Shown here in pieces: positions 12,824-26,082 of a stretch of DNA of 64,000 nt. Location of the stretch: the NCBI RefSeq assembly GCF_000247815.1, contig NC_021674.1, positions 82,072,935 to 82,136,934 on the forward strand, read 5' to 3'. Origin of the DNA: Ficedula albicollis (lineage: Eukaryota > Chordata > Aves > Passeriformes > Muscicapidae). Both the position numbers and the translations under genes were made by a program. Positions within the stretch are counted from its first letter, which is position 1. Every line of letters begins with the position of its first letter. The notes under the pieces were generated by a model. That model made no database searches. It saw only the letters and a list, made by a program, of their open reading frames with translations, and was not told the origin of the DNA.

Positions 12824-12974
12824 TATATTCATGAATCATGCAGGTAATTTGATATTCATGAATCATGCAGGTAAGCATTCAGACTTGCCACTTATTAAGA
12901 GCAATAGCAAGTTTTATATTCATGAATCATGCAGGTAAGCACTCAGACTTGCCACTTATTAAGAGCAATAGCAA
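12824..12974. repeat. Compound tandem repeat, three copies
   Basis: ATATTCATGAATCATGCAGGTAA occurs at about 12825, 12852 and 12916. The first copy is only about 24 bp; the second (12851-12910) and third (12915-12974) are about 60-bp units that also share a following 'cagacttgccacttattaag' stretch. The core holds the palindrome ATTCATGAAT. Unequal copy lengths point to two separate backward jumps rather than one simple doubling. Confidence 0.9.
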
Positions 12975-15485
12975 TTTTTTCAGGACAAATTATTTTAGAG
13001 TAATTAATAACAACCCCAGAGGGCTACCAAATCTCCACAAATGAATGCTTGGAGGGAAAACAATTACAGAACTAATAGACATCAAAACATAAATCTCATG
13101 TGCCATGGCTGAATAACAAGATTTGACTATCAATTTTTACTGCTTGGAAATGAGTTTTCTTTAAGCATAGTCAGAAATTCTTTTAATTATTTTGGTTTAT
13201 TTCTGGAAGTGGCTTTTAATATGCATCTCTGTACTTAAAGGGCCATTCAAAGTAGTTAGAGCTTGGTGTTGTATCAACGAAAATAATGTACTAATTTTAC
13301 TTTATCTGTGTGATACTGTTGCATAAAACATCCTTTTTTTAAACCCCATTACATTCTTAGAAAAGGATGACTGTGATTTGGAAAGTTCATTAACTGAAGC
13401 AAGAGCCAGGTGCAATCAGAAGAAGAAAAGCACATAAGTCCCTGGTTTCTAGTGGAGAAGTACAATAGCAGTATAGATGTGCAAGTGTGTATGAAAATTA
13501 AATTAGGTTGACACAAGTGCCTGATTTAATCTGCTCCATTTTCACAATTTATTGTAACTACGTAGTCTCTTTCCCTAATCTTCTTCATATAGTGTCCCCA
13601 GCCCCCTAATTTCTCAAAAATACTCTTTCTCAAAAAGCACTTCCTTTTGAGTCAAATCATCTACAGAAGCAAAACCTAAGGCATTCTGTGAGAAGTGTTC
13701 TGCAGTGCTGAACCTCATAATTAGGTACAGTAGCTCTGGTTTTCAGTTTAAATTTTTCTCACCTGAGTAAAACAGAGGGCATGAGACTGTTTTGGTAAGA
13801 AATCACAAGATCACTTAGAGTTCATACATAATCGCTGACTTTCTAGTGACCTTTTCTTGGGAAAAAAAAAGGAGAAGAGAAATTTTCGTGAAACACAGTG
13901 ATCAAGACCCAATCAAACTGTACTACAATATTTTTAGTTTAAGTGCCTTTCTTGTGGTGATGGTTTCCCAAAGTTTTTTTGTACTCACTACTAGTAATAG
14001 TTCAGTCAAAGTAACTGTGGCCTGGCTGATTTTATTTTATTCCCCCCTCTCTTTTGAGTGACATTAAGAAGGCTTAAAAATGAAGTCTAAGTGAAGGAAA
14101 TAAATAGACATTTATTGAGAAAAGAGCAATATTGAGCAGGCCACAAGAGAAATGCAATGTTTCAGTTTGCCATTGTGAGACAGAGGGTGTAGCACATGAA
14201 ATTAGTGCATAGGCTCAGCTTTTGCAAATGTACCATTTGTATCAGCCCAGAATAATACAATCCACTTGTGCTTGATCTCAAGGTGGATGAGGGGGACACT
14301 CACTTTGCAATAAAAGAGGATGCTTAGAAGACTGACAGGGCAGTGGAATGTTGTGTTGGTCTATGGATAAGGCATGCACAAAACAAATCAGTTTTGAACA
14401 AAAAGCAAAATCTACTGTAAAAACATTCTTTTTACCTTGAAGAAACTTCCTTTCTGCCTTCAGACCTGTCCTGTCATCCCATTTACCTCCTCGACAGCTG
14501 AACTTGCAACTTCCCTCTGAGAACATCTCCTGTGTCTGCACTTTGTAGATCTATTGTTTCCCCCATATTGTGAGAGTTATACCCACTGACAGCTCTGGAA
14601 AGGTTTATTTCGATTCTAAGTTAGGCAATGAGGATATTTCTGAAGAATGGTTACGAGATGTGGTTTTCGCTGGTGTCCAGTCACAGCTTTTGTGCCTCCT
14701 GTTCCTGGGAGGAGATTTAGTGCATCTCTGAATCAGGAGCCTCTACCAATGAGGCTTGGTTGTGAATTTGGAGGTAAAGAAGATTATGAGGCTGGGGCCA
14801 GAGCAGGGGTCTGTGAAGGGTTTGAATCTCTCTGTGCCAGCACCACTGACACATAGCAGGAGAGCAGAGAAATCAGGATTTTCTTTTAATATCCCTTTCT
14901 CTTGGACTTCTCCAAACCAGCAAGGGGATCACACTTGCTTCTTGGCCTCACAGTTCACAGCTCCATAGGGCTTTTCTCTGCTAGTCATGACTACACAAAT
15001 TGTTTCCTGAAGCCACACCACTTGCTGACACAGGGCAGGAATGTGAAAAACAAGAAGGCTAGACATCTCAGAAATGCCAAAGGTGAAAATCCCTACATAA
15101 CATGACTGCTTTTTATGGCAATTTAGCTAGTGGAAATGAGGGGGAGAGCCAAAAAGCCTTTCACAAGTTAGGTTTCCACAGACCACGAACAAACAGTGAG
15201 TTCTTGGTCTGGAAACTGTAACAGAAACTGGCTCAGACAAGCCAGCCCAGAGCAAGATCCTGTGGCTGTACTTTCCCTCGTTATGCCTCCCCATTTCACA
15301 CACACACACACGCCCACACCCACACGAAAGCACCTCAAAAGTCACTGCCTGAGTTAACACCTGACCACTGGTGAAAAGTGCAGCCTTAATTCATGGCCAT
15401 TCCCTCTAAATCACCAAGGGAAAGGTCTCAGACTGTGTAGAGGTTCAGATCCGGGCAGCTGTAGAAGCCTTGTCCAGGGGAAGGC
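12975..15485. other. Non-coding stretch, no gene seen
   Basis: Unique AT-rich DNA. The only simple repeat is a CA tract at 15297-15325. The frames are short (under 90 codons) and I saw no homology. Confidence 0.5.
15297..15325. repeat. (CA)n microsatellite, interrupted
   Basis: Seven CA units followed by CG, CC and further CACAC pieces. Confidence 0.85.
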
Positions 15486-15903
15486 TCTGTGTACTGGCAT
15501 CAGAAACTGTGTGGTTTTGATCTTTGTGGGTGAACATGTCCTGAATACGTTTTGAACCTGTTTCTGCTCTAGCCTGACCATGAACATTTCCTCTGGAATC
15601 AAAATTTCTGACTATTACTTCCAGTCTGAATTCTTGCTGTATTTCCTCATTTCCCTTCCTGTTATATTTTTCCCCTATCACCTTCCGTCTGTGTACTGGC
15701 ATCAGAAACTGATGGAAAGAAAGCTAGTGTGGTTTTGATCTTTGTGGGTGAACATGTCCTGAATACGTTTTGAACCTGTTTCTGCTCTAGCCTGACCATG
15801 AACATTTCCTCTGGAATCAAAATTTCTGACTATTACTTTCAGTCTGAGTTCTTGCTGTATTTCCTCATTTCCCTTCCTGTTATATTTTTCCCCTATCACC
15901 TTC
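15486..15903. repeat. Tandem duplication, about 203/215 bp
   Basis: Copies at 15486-15688 and 15689-15903 begin CTGTGTACTGGCATCAG and end CCCTATCACCTTCC. Copy 2 has an extra piece of about 15-18 bp after CAGAAACTG (ATGGAAAGAAAGCTAG) plus substitutions, so the copies have diverged or come from different alleles. Confidence 0.92.
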
Positions 15904-18250
15904 CTATGTAATTCCTTTTCTCTTACAATTTCTTCTCATCTCACCATTACAGTGATGTTTAGTTTCCAGAAATGTGTTTTAGAGACAAAATGCAATGTAA
16001 TTTTTAAAGGCCCCTCCTTTCTGCTTTCCTGCTTGCTGTGTCTCGTATCTCACACCTCCAATCTCCCAGCAGGTATGTTTAAGATTTTGATGTTTAATAT
16101 AACGAAAGTGTTTTTACCAAGTCTGAGGCAGTCATGTAAAGCAGTGAGGATTACAGCAATTTTGTGCTGTGTACAGGGACTGATGTTGGTTGCTCTGGAA
16201 AACAGCCTCTTTGTCTGCTGAGTGCCTAAGGGTATTATTTCACAAAATGTACACCTACTTAAGAAATGCCAGTCATAGGGGAGCAGCTGGAAGCCAAAGC
16301 ATGTTATGGCTCTTTCCCTGCTCAGCTACTCTCTGGCTGGGGTATAGCTGGAGTTTGCAGCCACCCAGCTTACCACAAAGAGCATATGGAGCTGTTTGAG
16401 TGTCTGGGGGAGGAATGCTCCTTCTAAGCTTTTACTGCCAAATGGAGTGACAATATCTTCTGATTATGTTTACACCACTTAGTCCCCAGCTGTGATCTCA
16501 AGGTGGGCAGCAACCTCTCTGTGGCTGCTGATGACTGTATTTCTCAGAAGCATGGAGTGGGTGGGAAAGTTTCCAGGAAAGAATGGATTTGCCTTTGGTA
16601 AATCTCAGGTATGATGTAACTAGTGCCCTCATTACTAGCTGTGAGCAGGAATAACCAAGCCCAGGTCTGAAAATACAGTCAAATTTCTGGAGTGTTTCAT
16701 GTCACATTGACTTAAACAAAACTGTAATTTTGAAAAGTACAGAATAAGAAAATATCCCATGGATAAGGGGCAGTCATGAAGGCATGGTTAGTTCCCAGGG
16801 TTGTTGAGATGAGATGTGCAGTTTCCAGTCTAGTTATCCTACTAACATAAAAAGGTCAATGTCCTATCAGTCAGACCTTTGCAGGTCTTTATTAAAATGT
16901 GCATTTGGGAAAAAAATCCAAATACTGGGTCATGGCCACCTAAGGCAGTTGTGTTCAGAAACTGTTTCTGTTTAAATTTCTTAGCCAAAGTTTGATTGCA
17001 GTGTTTTGTCAAATGGCTGATGGAAGACTAATGTTCAAGTAAGCTATGCAGCATGATTTTATTTCTTCACTACAACACTCGATGCAAATGAGTACTGAGA
17101 GAGCACTGTCTGCTTTGGAGTCAGATTAATCTTGCTGAAGCTCATGCAGCAAAAAACCATCAAACTAAATCACTGTAGAAAATCTACTGCTTGAAGAGTT
17201 AAGCCAGAAGAAGAACTTCACGTGGGTTAGCATGGTAAGCATGCTTTGAGGACATTTCTTCCTTATGGATATTAGCCCTCCTTAAACATGAAAGGTAAGA
17301 GCACTTCAGACTATGCATTTGCAACCATTAGCTCAGTTAATTACCCATTCAAATTGAAACATTTAAGGATAATCTCAATTTTGTAATTAGAGTTATTAAT
17401 TTATTCTTCTATTTTTCCTGCACAACTTATGGTTCCTAGATTACTTTGAACTTTCCTCCTTAAGGCTCTGGCAATTTAAGGATCTCTTTTATTTCCTTAT
17501 CAGATTTGGTGCTGTGTGGGGAAGTCTCTGTGTACATGGAGTTGGTATTTTGCAGCTGGGTGAATGTGTGCAGTGATTACAGATCAACACTTCTGTTAAT
17601 AGCACTAGTGGAATGAGCACTGAAGGACAAATAATATTTCCATATAAACAAAAAACAGTAGAGCCTGGGGAAAGGTGTGCAACTGGCAGATGTATATAAA
17701 ACATTTTCTAATCTCCTTTTCACACTGATTATAGTGCTCAATACTTGTTAGTGTCATGTGGACCTGGAGATATCTTTACATTCTTCTTTCTCCATCAAAG
17801 GTATATTTTCATTTTGCGTCTTCCCTCAAAAGTGCCTTAAACTTGGTGGTTTGGTTCCTTCGTAATAAGCCTGGTTTCCTCCAATGCCTCATATCCAGTT
17901 GCCATCCAGAAGCAATTACTTTTATTTCATTTAAAATAACTACTTGCTGTCCATGTTATTAAGTAAAACACAGTATGAAATGAGCACCACTCAGCAATGA
18001 CCTTACTGTTGTTTTGATGTTTTGCCATTCTCTGCAGAAATTCTCACTTTATCTTTCACCAGTTTGTATCAACAGTGACTGATGTAACGTGACAAGGTGA
18101 CAGAGCTTTGTTCCCTACCAGCCAGCTCCACCACTCATGAATGCTAATAACAACATGTGGAAGGAGGGCTTGTGCTCTGCCTGCATTGCTGCAGGCATCT
18201 CCAAAGTTACCATTTTTACGAGATTGTTGAAGAAGTGATGGATTTCAGAT
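15904..18250. other. Non-coding stretch, no gene seen
   Basis: Over two kilobases of unique DNA. I could not identify any transposon. Short frames of 60-90 codons are scattered on both strands without known motifs. Confidence 0.5.
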
Positions 18251-18697
18251 GCAGGGGATATTTTACAGGGCATTGCCACTGCAGTGTGCTATGAGGTATT
18301 TGTGACTCTTTTGATTGCCTTAGGGCTATGTCTAGTATCATGAGTCACTAATTCAAGTGCAGAATGTTCTAATGGCATATTAACATTAATGAGGAAATAC
18401 TAGGAAATCTGAAGACAGCCTGAGCACACCAGTAATTCTTCTACTTGAAATTTTCAGCATAGCCACTGCAGTGTGCTATGAGGTATTTGTGACGCAGGGG
18501 ATATTTTACAGGGCATTGCCACTGCAGTGTGCTATGAGGTATTTGTGACTCTTTTGATTGCCTTAGGGCTATGTCTAGTATCATGAGTCACTAATTCAAG
18601 TGCAGAATGTTCTAATGGCATATTAACATTAATGAGGAAATACTAGGAAATCTGAAGACAGCCTGAGCACACCAGTAATTCTTCTACTTGAAATTTT
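18251..18697. repeat. Two-step tandem duplication
   Basis: Copy A is 18251-18454 and copy B is 18494-18697 (243-bp offset). The 39-bp spacer is not unique: 18462-18493 repeats 18275-18306 exactly (GCCACTGCAGTGTGCTATG and onward). The order is A, then a 32-bp backward copy, then a second backward jump to the start of the unit. A single slippage event does not give this layout. Confidence 0.92.
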
Positions 18698-19985
18698 GAT
18701 GAAGTAATGGCTAACTGGGCATTGAAAGGTTAGCACCATTGAGACAGTAAAATTCTCTTTCAAGGAGAAAATGGTTTGATTTATTGGACTCTTTCTGTAA
18801 TTTGGATATTTTTTCTTTTAGTAAGTAGATCCTATTTATTCACTCTTATTGTTTAAAATTTGTCCTCATTTTTATTTATCTCTGTATTTTTCTCACACGT
18901 TTAGGAATTCGGCAGTAAAATAAAGAATATTTTAAACCCCCAAGCTCATTGTTTGAAAAGTATTTAAACACAATTACTGGAGTTGTTGCAAGCTATTTGT
19001 CGTAGAAGATATTCAAACTCTCACCTGGGACCGCATACCTGGAAGATTCATGCTGGTTTTATTCTTAAATTAGATCACATTGCCATTCAATGCAACTGTG
19101 GTATGCAGCATATCTTGGTGTTTACAGCTCAGTTGTGTTCACAAATTAGTACATTTCTTCTCATTTATATGAACTTTCTTCTGATCATGATGTTGTCAAG
19201 ATTATTTCAATATTCTACATTTCTTTTAAATTTCTACAATTTCTTTTAAATTTAGACCTAGGTCTATATTTTAAATAATCTCTTTAGTAAAAGACACATT
19301 TTAAAAAATGTTTTTCAAATAAGGGGATAGGCTTTGTTTAACCACCTGGTCTTCCTGTCAGCACCCAAGAGCTAAACCTTTCCATCTGAGGACATACCAG
19401 CAGTGATAGGCCATGGCACAGGAAGACATCCAGTTAGAGGTGAGGAGGAGCTCCATTTTGGAGGCTGGATGGCTCTGAAATGCATGTTTTCTAGATTTTC
19501 AGAACATCATAGCAAATTGAATTCATCAGGCAAAACAAACACACTAAAAATGTGTCCTTTGTAGAGCATCAGTTGATTGGTTTGAAAAATTTCTGAAATT
19601 TCTGAAGCACCTGTGTAGGTCTTGGTCCATACTATGAATGCTTCACATTCAAAGTGTTCCCTGTGGATTGGGTGCCCATTTCAGATCATGTTTAAGGAAC
19701 CCTGCAAGGAAGGAATGGGAGTAGACAGGCGTTTTATAGGGCAGGACACTCCTTTGGGCAGCGCAAAAGCAGCCTAAGCTTTCTTACCTGAACTGAATAA
19801 GCCCTCAGAGGTAGAGTCCCAGTTAACAGCTCATCTTAGAGTTCCAAAGTTACTCTAAGGTAAACAGTTAGTGCTTGTGTTTTTCATTTATTTATGATTT
19901 CGCTTTAGTTTCTAAACTGCAAAAGGTTGCATGGCAAAGGAAGAGCAACTGAGCTGCCTATCAAAGAGTCAGGGTCATGACAGAC
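18698..19985. other. Non-coding stretch, no gene seen
   Basis: Strongly AT-rich DNA, especially 18780-19330, with a short direct repeat of ATTTCTTTTAAATTT near 19220-19253. No gene recognised. Confidence 0.5.
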
Positions 19986-20083
19986 TTTGAGGTTATCAAG
20001 TGCAGGTGGGATGCTGTCTGGGCCAGGGTGCTGTTTTGAGGTTATCAAGGGCAGGTGGGATGCTGTCTGGGCCAGGGTGCTGC
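19986..20083. repeat. Tandem duplication, 49-bp period
   Basis: Copies 19986-20034 and 20035-20083 share TTTGAGGTTATCAAG and GGCCAGGGTGCTG. Differences are few (AAGTGCAGG/AAGGGCAGG). Confidence 0.92.
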
Positions 20084-22289
20084 TGTACACTACTGGTGCA
20101 TGGCTAGAGGGCTCTGCATCACCAATTCAGCCCCATTCAGCACGAAACCCTCTGAAAACTTGAACACACAGTGCTCCGTGTTCATGCTTGCAGAACTTTA
20201 CCCATTGTGCCAAAAAACCCCATCAGGACTCACTGCAAGTTGCCTGCAAGGGAGCAGGAGTTTGTTTGCCACCATGACTGCTGGCTGAACAGACTTTGTG
20301 AAACTGAGTTGAATACAGATTGTAACTTTTGGAGAATTAGATTTTCTCTGGAATTTTCAAAAGTTAATAACTTCAGAAATGCTTGTGGGTATTTATTTAA
20401 GTAGACTCACCTGTTGCATCCATCTGCATCTAGGTAGATACTTTTAAAACACAAGTCAAACAATTTAGAGGGTAGAAATCCAGGTCAGGGTTATCATCTG
20501 CATAAAACACTTCATTTGGCCTGTGAAAAATCAGACACCATTTTCAGTCATCAGCTTTTATTGTGCAAAAGCTCTGTTTGCTCTGCCTTCCCAGATCTGC
20601 TGGTGGCAGTGGGCTTTGGTGCAGGAGAGTTTGGGACATAATGCTGTGAAATACTTCTTATTGATATTTGTTTGTATATTATGTTGGGGTTCTTTTCTGA
20701 AGGGGAGTAAAAATTGTCTATTAAATAGCCAGCAACCATATCTAGCTATTGTTTCTTGACTTTTAAACAAGAAAATTAATATTTGTGCAGCGTTAAAAAC
20801 CAGCTGTCTCTGGTCCTCCATGTTGGTCCTCATTACTGTCAGGGACAGCCTATAATTTTGGTAAAGATTTTAAACTTTAAAAAATAAGTAATGTAAAGCT
20901 TTGTCTTTTTTTTGAAGATACATGAGAAGGACTAACCACAGTTTTTTATTGCTTGCTGGGATCAAATATCTACAATCGTAATATGGGAAAATGCTCTATA
21001 AAGAGGCCATTTGAACAGAAATAAGTCTCTGTTCAAAAAAAGTGCCACTATTCATGAATAAGAAAAATTTTAATGGCCTCATAGTCTCATTAGAAAAGAT
21101 TTGTCTCTAACCAGAATGCTGAACTCATCTAAGGTAAACATAGCTTATGATGACAACAGAAAAATTTTGCAGGCAGAAATTCATGGCCTTGCAAGTATAT
21201 ACAAAGGAATACTTTACTAAAGTACTTTCCTTCTAATGGAGGAATTAAAAAATCATTACAATGTTGTCACTTTAGAAAGAAATTGATCAACTCCCTCAGA
21301 CCCTGTAGTACAAAAACTGGTAAAAATTACTAGTGCAGACCTGAAATGATAAAGGAAAACATCTCCACAGTATAGAGGCAGACAGCTTAGAAAAAAAAAA
21401 TTCTCTTTTGCCTATATAAGCTGCAAACACCCCTCTTTTTAGAGCTTTAAAAGCATACAGGAAAGAAAAATGTCTTCTTAATTTTGTTTTTAAAGGTATA
21501 TCCAAGTTGGTTTGATCTATGGTAATTCTTTGAAAGCACTCACAAAGATGTGGGTGTTTTTTCAGAAAGGTATTTGTAACATCACTGCTTGTTTTGGATT
21601 AATGTATCAGGAAAAGCTTTTCAGCATGGTTTGTTCAGTATCAACCTGAGATCATTAAGGAATCTTCCTGTACATGGACCACCCCAGTTCCCCATAAACC
21701 AAAGCATAATGAGGTGAAATGTTTGTCTCCACATATTTATTTACCGCTCTTGGATGGTTCAGAAAAAGGCCCAAATAATGTTTTTCCTGGTCTGAGAGGT
21801 GGCTTTATTGTCCTCTATTGGAAAGTTCATGTTGGTCCAGGAAGTAGGATTTGGACTTCATTTTGTTAGAAAAACATGTTTTACTGCATTCTGAGTAATT
21901 TCCGTTGGCGACAATTATGCTTTTGGAAGAAGGGTAAATAATGCTGAATGGAGCTCCAGCACCTCTCATGGGAAACCTATCTCTTTTCATTAACTTATGA
22001 AAACATAAAACTAGGAAATGTGGCTATTGTTCATGCGAGAATCGTTGAGCTGTTGAGGGTACAGATGTCAGCTGTTGCTCTTAACCACTCTCGGCTTGTC
22101 TCCGTTGATTTATATTGATGCACCACCATGCTTTGGCCACTGAAGCACTGAGAGGGGGTTTGAAGGGAAATACTACTCTGTGTCAAAACAGCTATCAGCA
22201 GATTAAAGAGGGAGTAAATCCAGGAAGGAGAAATGGGTTGAACCATGCAGACTGTGAGAGGTTCTGTTGTTCTACCTGAGACAGAAGAG
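20084..22289. other. Non-coding stretch, no gene seen
   Basis: Unique DNA with A runs near 21389. No repeat family or exon recognised. Confidence 0.5.
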
Positions 22290-22363
22290 CACAGAAGAGC
22301 AATGGGAGCAGGGAGGAAAACGTCTGGCTCCCACAGAAGAGCAATGGGAGCAGGGAGGAAAAC
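22281..22363. repeat. Partial tandem duplication, 42-bp offset
   Basis: CACAGAAGAGCAATGGGAGC plus GGGAGGAAAAC occurs at 22290-22321 and 22332-22363. A third partial copy, ACAGAAGAGC, lies at 22281-22290. Confidence 0.85.
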
Positions 22364-23439
22364 TCAGCCTTTACTGGGATGGTGCTTCCACATGAGTTAC
22401 AGATGAATTTCATATTCAAAAGCAGGAATTGGCATAATGATACAAGCACTCAAACCCAGGGCTTTAAGTTTTAGGCTTGTTAGCTGCTGTGAATCATTAA
22501 TAGCTGCTGCTGATTTTTTTGTTCCTGGACTTTGAAGTCAATGTTCTTTTGAAGTCAATGACTGAGACTGACAATGGAATACATTTTTCTTCCTTATTAG
22601 AAAATGTTTAAGTTTAGTAGATTATGTGGTGTTTGGCTGCTTGGAAAGTTGCATCTGTGTGATGCTTTTGGCATCATCATTTTTTACTTGTGGTGGGTGA
22701 TGACGGTTGCTCCAGTGGAAAAATGTCATGTGATTCTTGTCTGTGCCTTCTGCACAGTGGGGATCTTGTCTTTTTTTGCTTGACCACAGATGAACAGATA
22801 TATGGTTGGAGCTATCTGCTGAGTTTTGTATGCATGTATGCATACTTTGAAATAAATCAAGTGAACAAGGAACAATAGCTCTCTGAAGCTGTGTTTTCCT
22901 TGGCTTTGCAGTCAGTGCCTGGAACGCAGTTAAAGCCAAATATCTGTAGGATTGTCCCTGAATGCAAAATATGGGCTATCCAGACACCCTTGATGCTGTG
23001 TCTGTTCACAAGGCTGTGGATAAACCACCTGAATGCTTTTGGCACACCCATGTCTAGTGGGCTTGCAGAACTGTGTTTAACAAGTGCACCACTGCATGGG
23101 ATTTGAGACTGTTGAGTCTTAATATGCAAGAGTGCCTTGCCCAGCAGGTGCTGGAGCCTCACTAGATTCTGAAATTGAATCTGTGACACCAAAACAATTG
23201 TTATACAGGGAATAAATAAGGAAAGAACCCTATATGCTGAAGGGTCTCTCTTGGACTTGATGGACCTGGTGTGCTTTCTAGCAATTCCTGCCATGCTAGG
23301 TGAAAATTTTCTCAAAAAATTCTTCTCTCCCCTGCCTGTTAAAATAGATGTAGTACTTATGGTGTTTGTCAGTTATCAGCAGGCAGAGAGGGCAGGGAGA
23401 CAGATGGCATCATTGCCCACATTCTGGGAGATCTCCCTT
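22364..23439. other. Non-coding stretch, no gene seen
   Basis: Unique DNA. A short ATGCATGT alternation lies near 22828. The two longest frames, 22622-22939 and 22857-23315 on the minus strand, have no recognisable motif. Confidence 0.5.
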
Positions 23440-23539
23440 CTTCCAAGATACTGGCCTAGCAAGGAAACAGTGAGCATCTGAGTCACTGCTCTTCCAGGAT
23501 ACTGGCTTAGCAAGGAAACAGTGAGCATCTGAGTCACTG
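23440..23539. repeat. Tandem duplication, about 50-bp period
   Basis: Copies 23440-23488 and 23490-23539 share CTTCCA-GATACTGGC and GAGCATCTGAGTCACTG, with a few substitutions. Confidence 0.9.
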
Positions 23540-23613
23540 TAACTATTCAAATGAGTTCTAGAATCTCATGGCAAACATAACACCATGTACCTAATGAGAG
23601 AGTTTTTAAATAC

Positions 23614-23718
23614 AGATTGCATGACTTTCTTCAGAACTCCAGAAAATCCCTGGGTGTGCAATAAATAGATTGCATGACTTTCCTCAGAACACCAGAAAAT
23701 CCCTGAGTGTGCAATAAT
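23614..23718. repeat. Tandem duplication, about 52-bp period
   Basis: AGATTGCATGACTTTC recurs at 23615 and 23667. Both copies continue to GTGTGCAATAA. Several substitutions separate them. Confidence 0.9.
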
Positions 23719-26082
23719 GCAAATTGTGTGTCTCAGATCTGTTCTTTTACTGGGGGGAAAAAATAGGAAAAGAAGGTAAGCAATGAAACAAAAGCATGTG
23801 CTCAGTACTACTGGCACAGACCAGAGTAGCAGCACTAAGGAGAGCATCCCAAGTCTGCAGGAATTGCTGGGTGTCATTCTTGCTGCCACAGATGGCATCT
23901 TTACAGCACTGACTCCAGTGGCACCTTTGGTGATTACAGCACATCACGATTTCACTGTTTGTTCTTGCTCTGGCCCACACCCACTTGAAAGTTAAACATA
24001 TAAACACTCAGATAAAGCCACCAATTTCTGCAGTTCCATCCATGTGTGTAGCCTTAGGTGTGTGGTGAGATGGGACTGCCTCTCCCACGGCACCCACTGT
24101 GCTGCACTGTTTGCTGCTGAACTGCATAAAATAATCTTGTTCACAGGCTTCTGGAACGTCAGTGGGGTTGTTTAGATGAGTGTTCAGATGAGATAATTTC
24201 ATCTAAAGCCAAAAACAGATATTACTGAAGATAAAATGAATGATCCTAGAATCTACTCCTTGGGGCTGAATTTCATTGGGATGGATTCTGAAGACTGTCT
24301 TATCTTCATGAAAGAGTTGCTCGAGTTTAAATCGATTGAGAAAGTTTATTCAGTCAAATGTATCCTATCCACTGTGTGGATACTGCAAATAGAATGAAGG
24401 GCTTCTTTGGCAGATTTTGGAGTATAATCAAACCAGCTTTTGAACTCAAGGAAACAAGACAGGCTGGTCAGATGGAGCTGCCCTGAGACCTGAATGAAAT
24501 TTATTAAATTGATAATGAATTTAATTCCTTGCTCTGCTCTCTAGTTTCCTATGGGAATTTGAGGTATGCTTCAAAGCTGACTATTTCACTTTTACCCAAG
24601 ATGAAGATTGCATTGCTGTGGCTCCTCTGGAGCTAGAAATAAATTCCATTTACTCTCAGCACTGTTGTTGCTTATGCCTACTTTTTCAGAGTGGGGATGG
24701 CAGCACCTTATCCTCCCAGGGATCTTGTAATGGAACAAGGATTGCCAGTAGTAAGTAGCACAGATACAACAAAACCAATTGCCATACAACTTTGAAGACA
24801 GTTAAATTTGTGCATTTTGTGCATTTAGCTCAGATGGGTGAAACTGCTGTGTGACAAGAAGAGCTCTGAGTTATTGAGAAGGCCTGATGGATGGTGTTTA
24901 CCTTTGCCTTTTCTTTCCAGCTAACTCCTTCAGGGGAAAAACTCTCCAGTGTTTTCTGTCAGCTGTTTTGCTTTTCACTTACTCTTGTGAGCTCTTGCAA
25001 TCCCATTTGTCTGTCCATGAACGATTCAGGCCATGATTGATGAATTGTTTGAGCATGATGGTGGAGTTGAGAAAAGTCAAGACTCAGACCAAAGCCCAGG
25101 GGAGATTTTGTTTGCAAACCTTTTGGGCATATTTCTTGTTATCGTTAATGGACTACATAAAATACAAATTACACTAGGAAATATGAAGAAGAGGGAGAAA
25201 TAAGGAGGGAAATGATTGAGTGTGGGCAAATTAAAGGAGCCAAGATGGTGTTCATCTTCACAAGAGAAAAGTTTCATTTTTTTCTAGCTTGCTTATGAGA
25301 CTTTTTTGTGATTTTATTATCATGTTCATTCAGGGCTTCTAAAGCAAAGGGGGCTAGGAGTTCAGCAGAATTTCCCCATGGCCATTGCCACTAGCTCTTA
25401 TTTTCTTGGTTTCCGAAAAGGAGTCAAGCATTGTTTAATCAAAGGACAAAAATCCAAATTTATCTTTAATGCTTCATATTGTTCATATTGTCTCACTCTG
25501 TGCATGCTGCCAATAGGAAGGGAGGCTGTGTTAGCTGTGGAATAAAGAGATGTTGTATTTGTTGGCAAAGCAAATTCCTAATTATTTTCTTTGTTCTGCT
25601 TTGGTATTCTGTTTCTGAGGTAAGCTCCAGAGTGATTTCTTGGAATTTTATGGACTGTTGGCCTAGAATAAACGGATGTCTTGAGATCTCCAGCTCACCA
25701 CTTGGATGAGAACATAAAGGTCTGCATGTCAAGAGAAAGACCTGTCTCTTATCTGCTGTGCTGGAGAGGATTTATTGCCTTGGAAAAATGAGACGCTTTC
25801 TATGCAGTTCTCTTGGAAAAGTGGCATTCCTAAGCTTGCTTGTTGACGCCAGCCAAGCAAATGCCAGGAAACACATAGTATTCTTAGAGGCACACAGCTT
25901 TTGATTTGAATTTTCTGTAGAAATTCTTTAAAGTAACACTCTTTCCATGATTTACTGCTCTGAAAATTGAACTATTTATAGCAGGCTGGATATCTTCAAA
26001 TAAATGATTAAAGAAAGTCTTTTGTTGTTTCTAAAGTGAAGCTTATTGGTTTGGGGCTCTTTTTTTTTTTTTTTTTTTTGAG
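23719..26082. other. Non-coding stretch, no gene seen
   Basis: Unique DNA ending in a 20-nt T run (26060-26079) that directly precedes the large compound duplication. No transposon or exon recognised. Confidence 0.5.
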
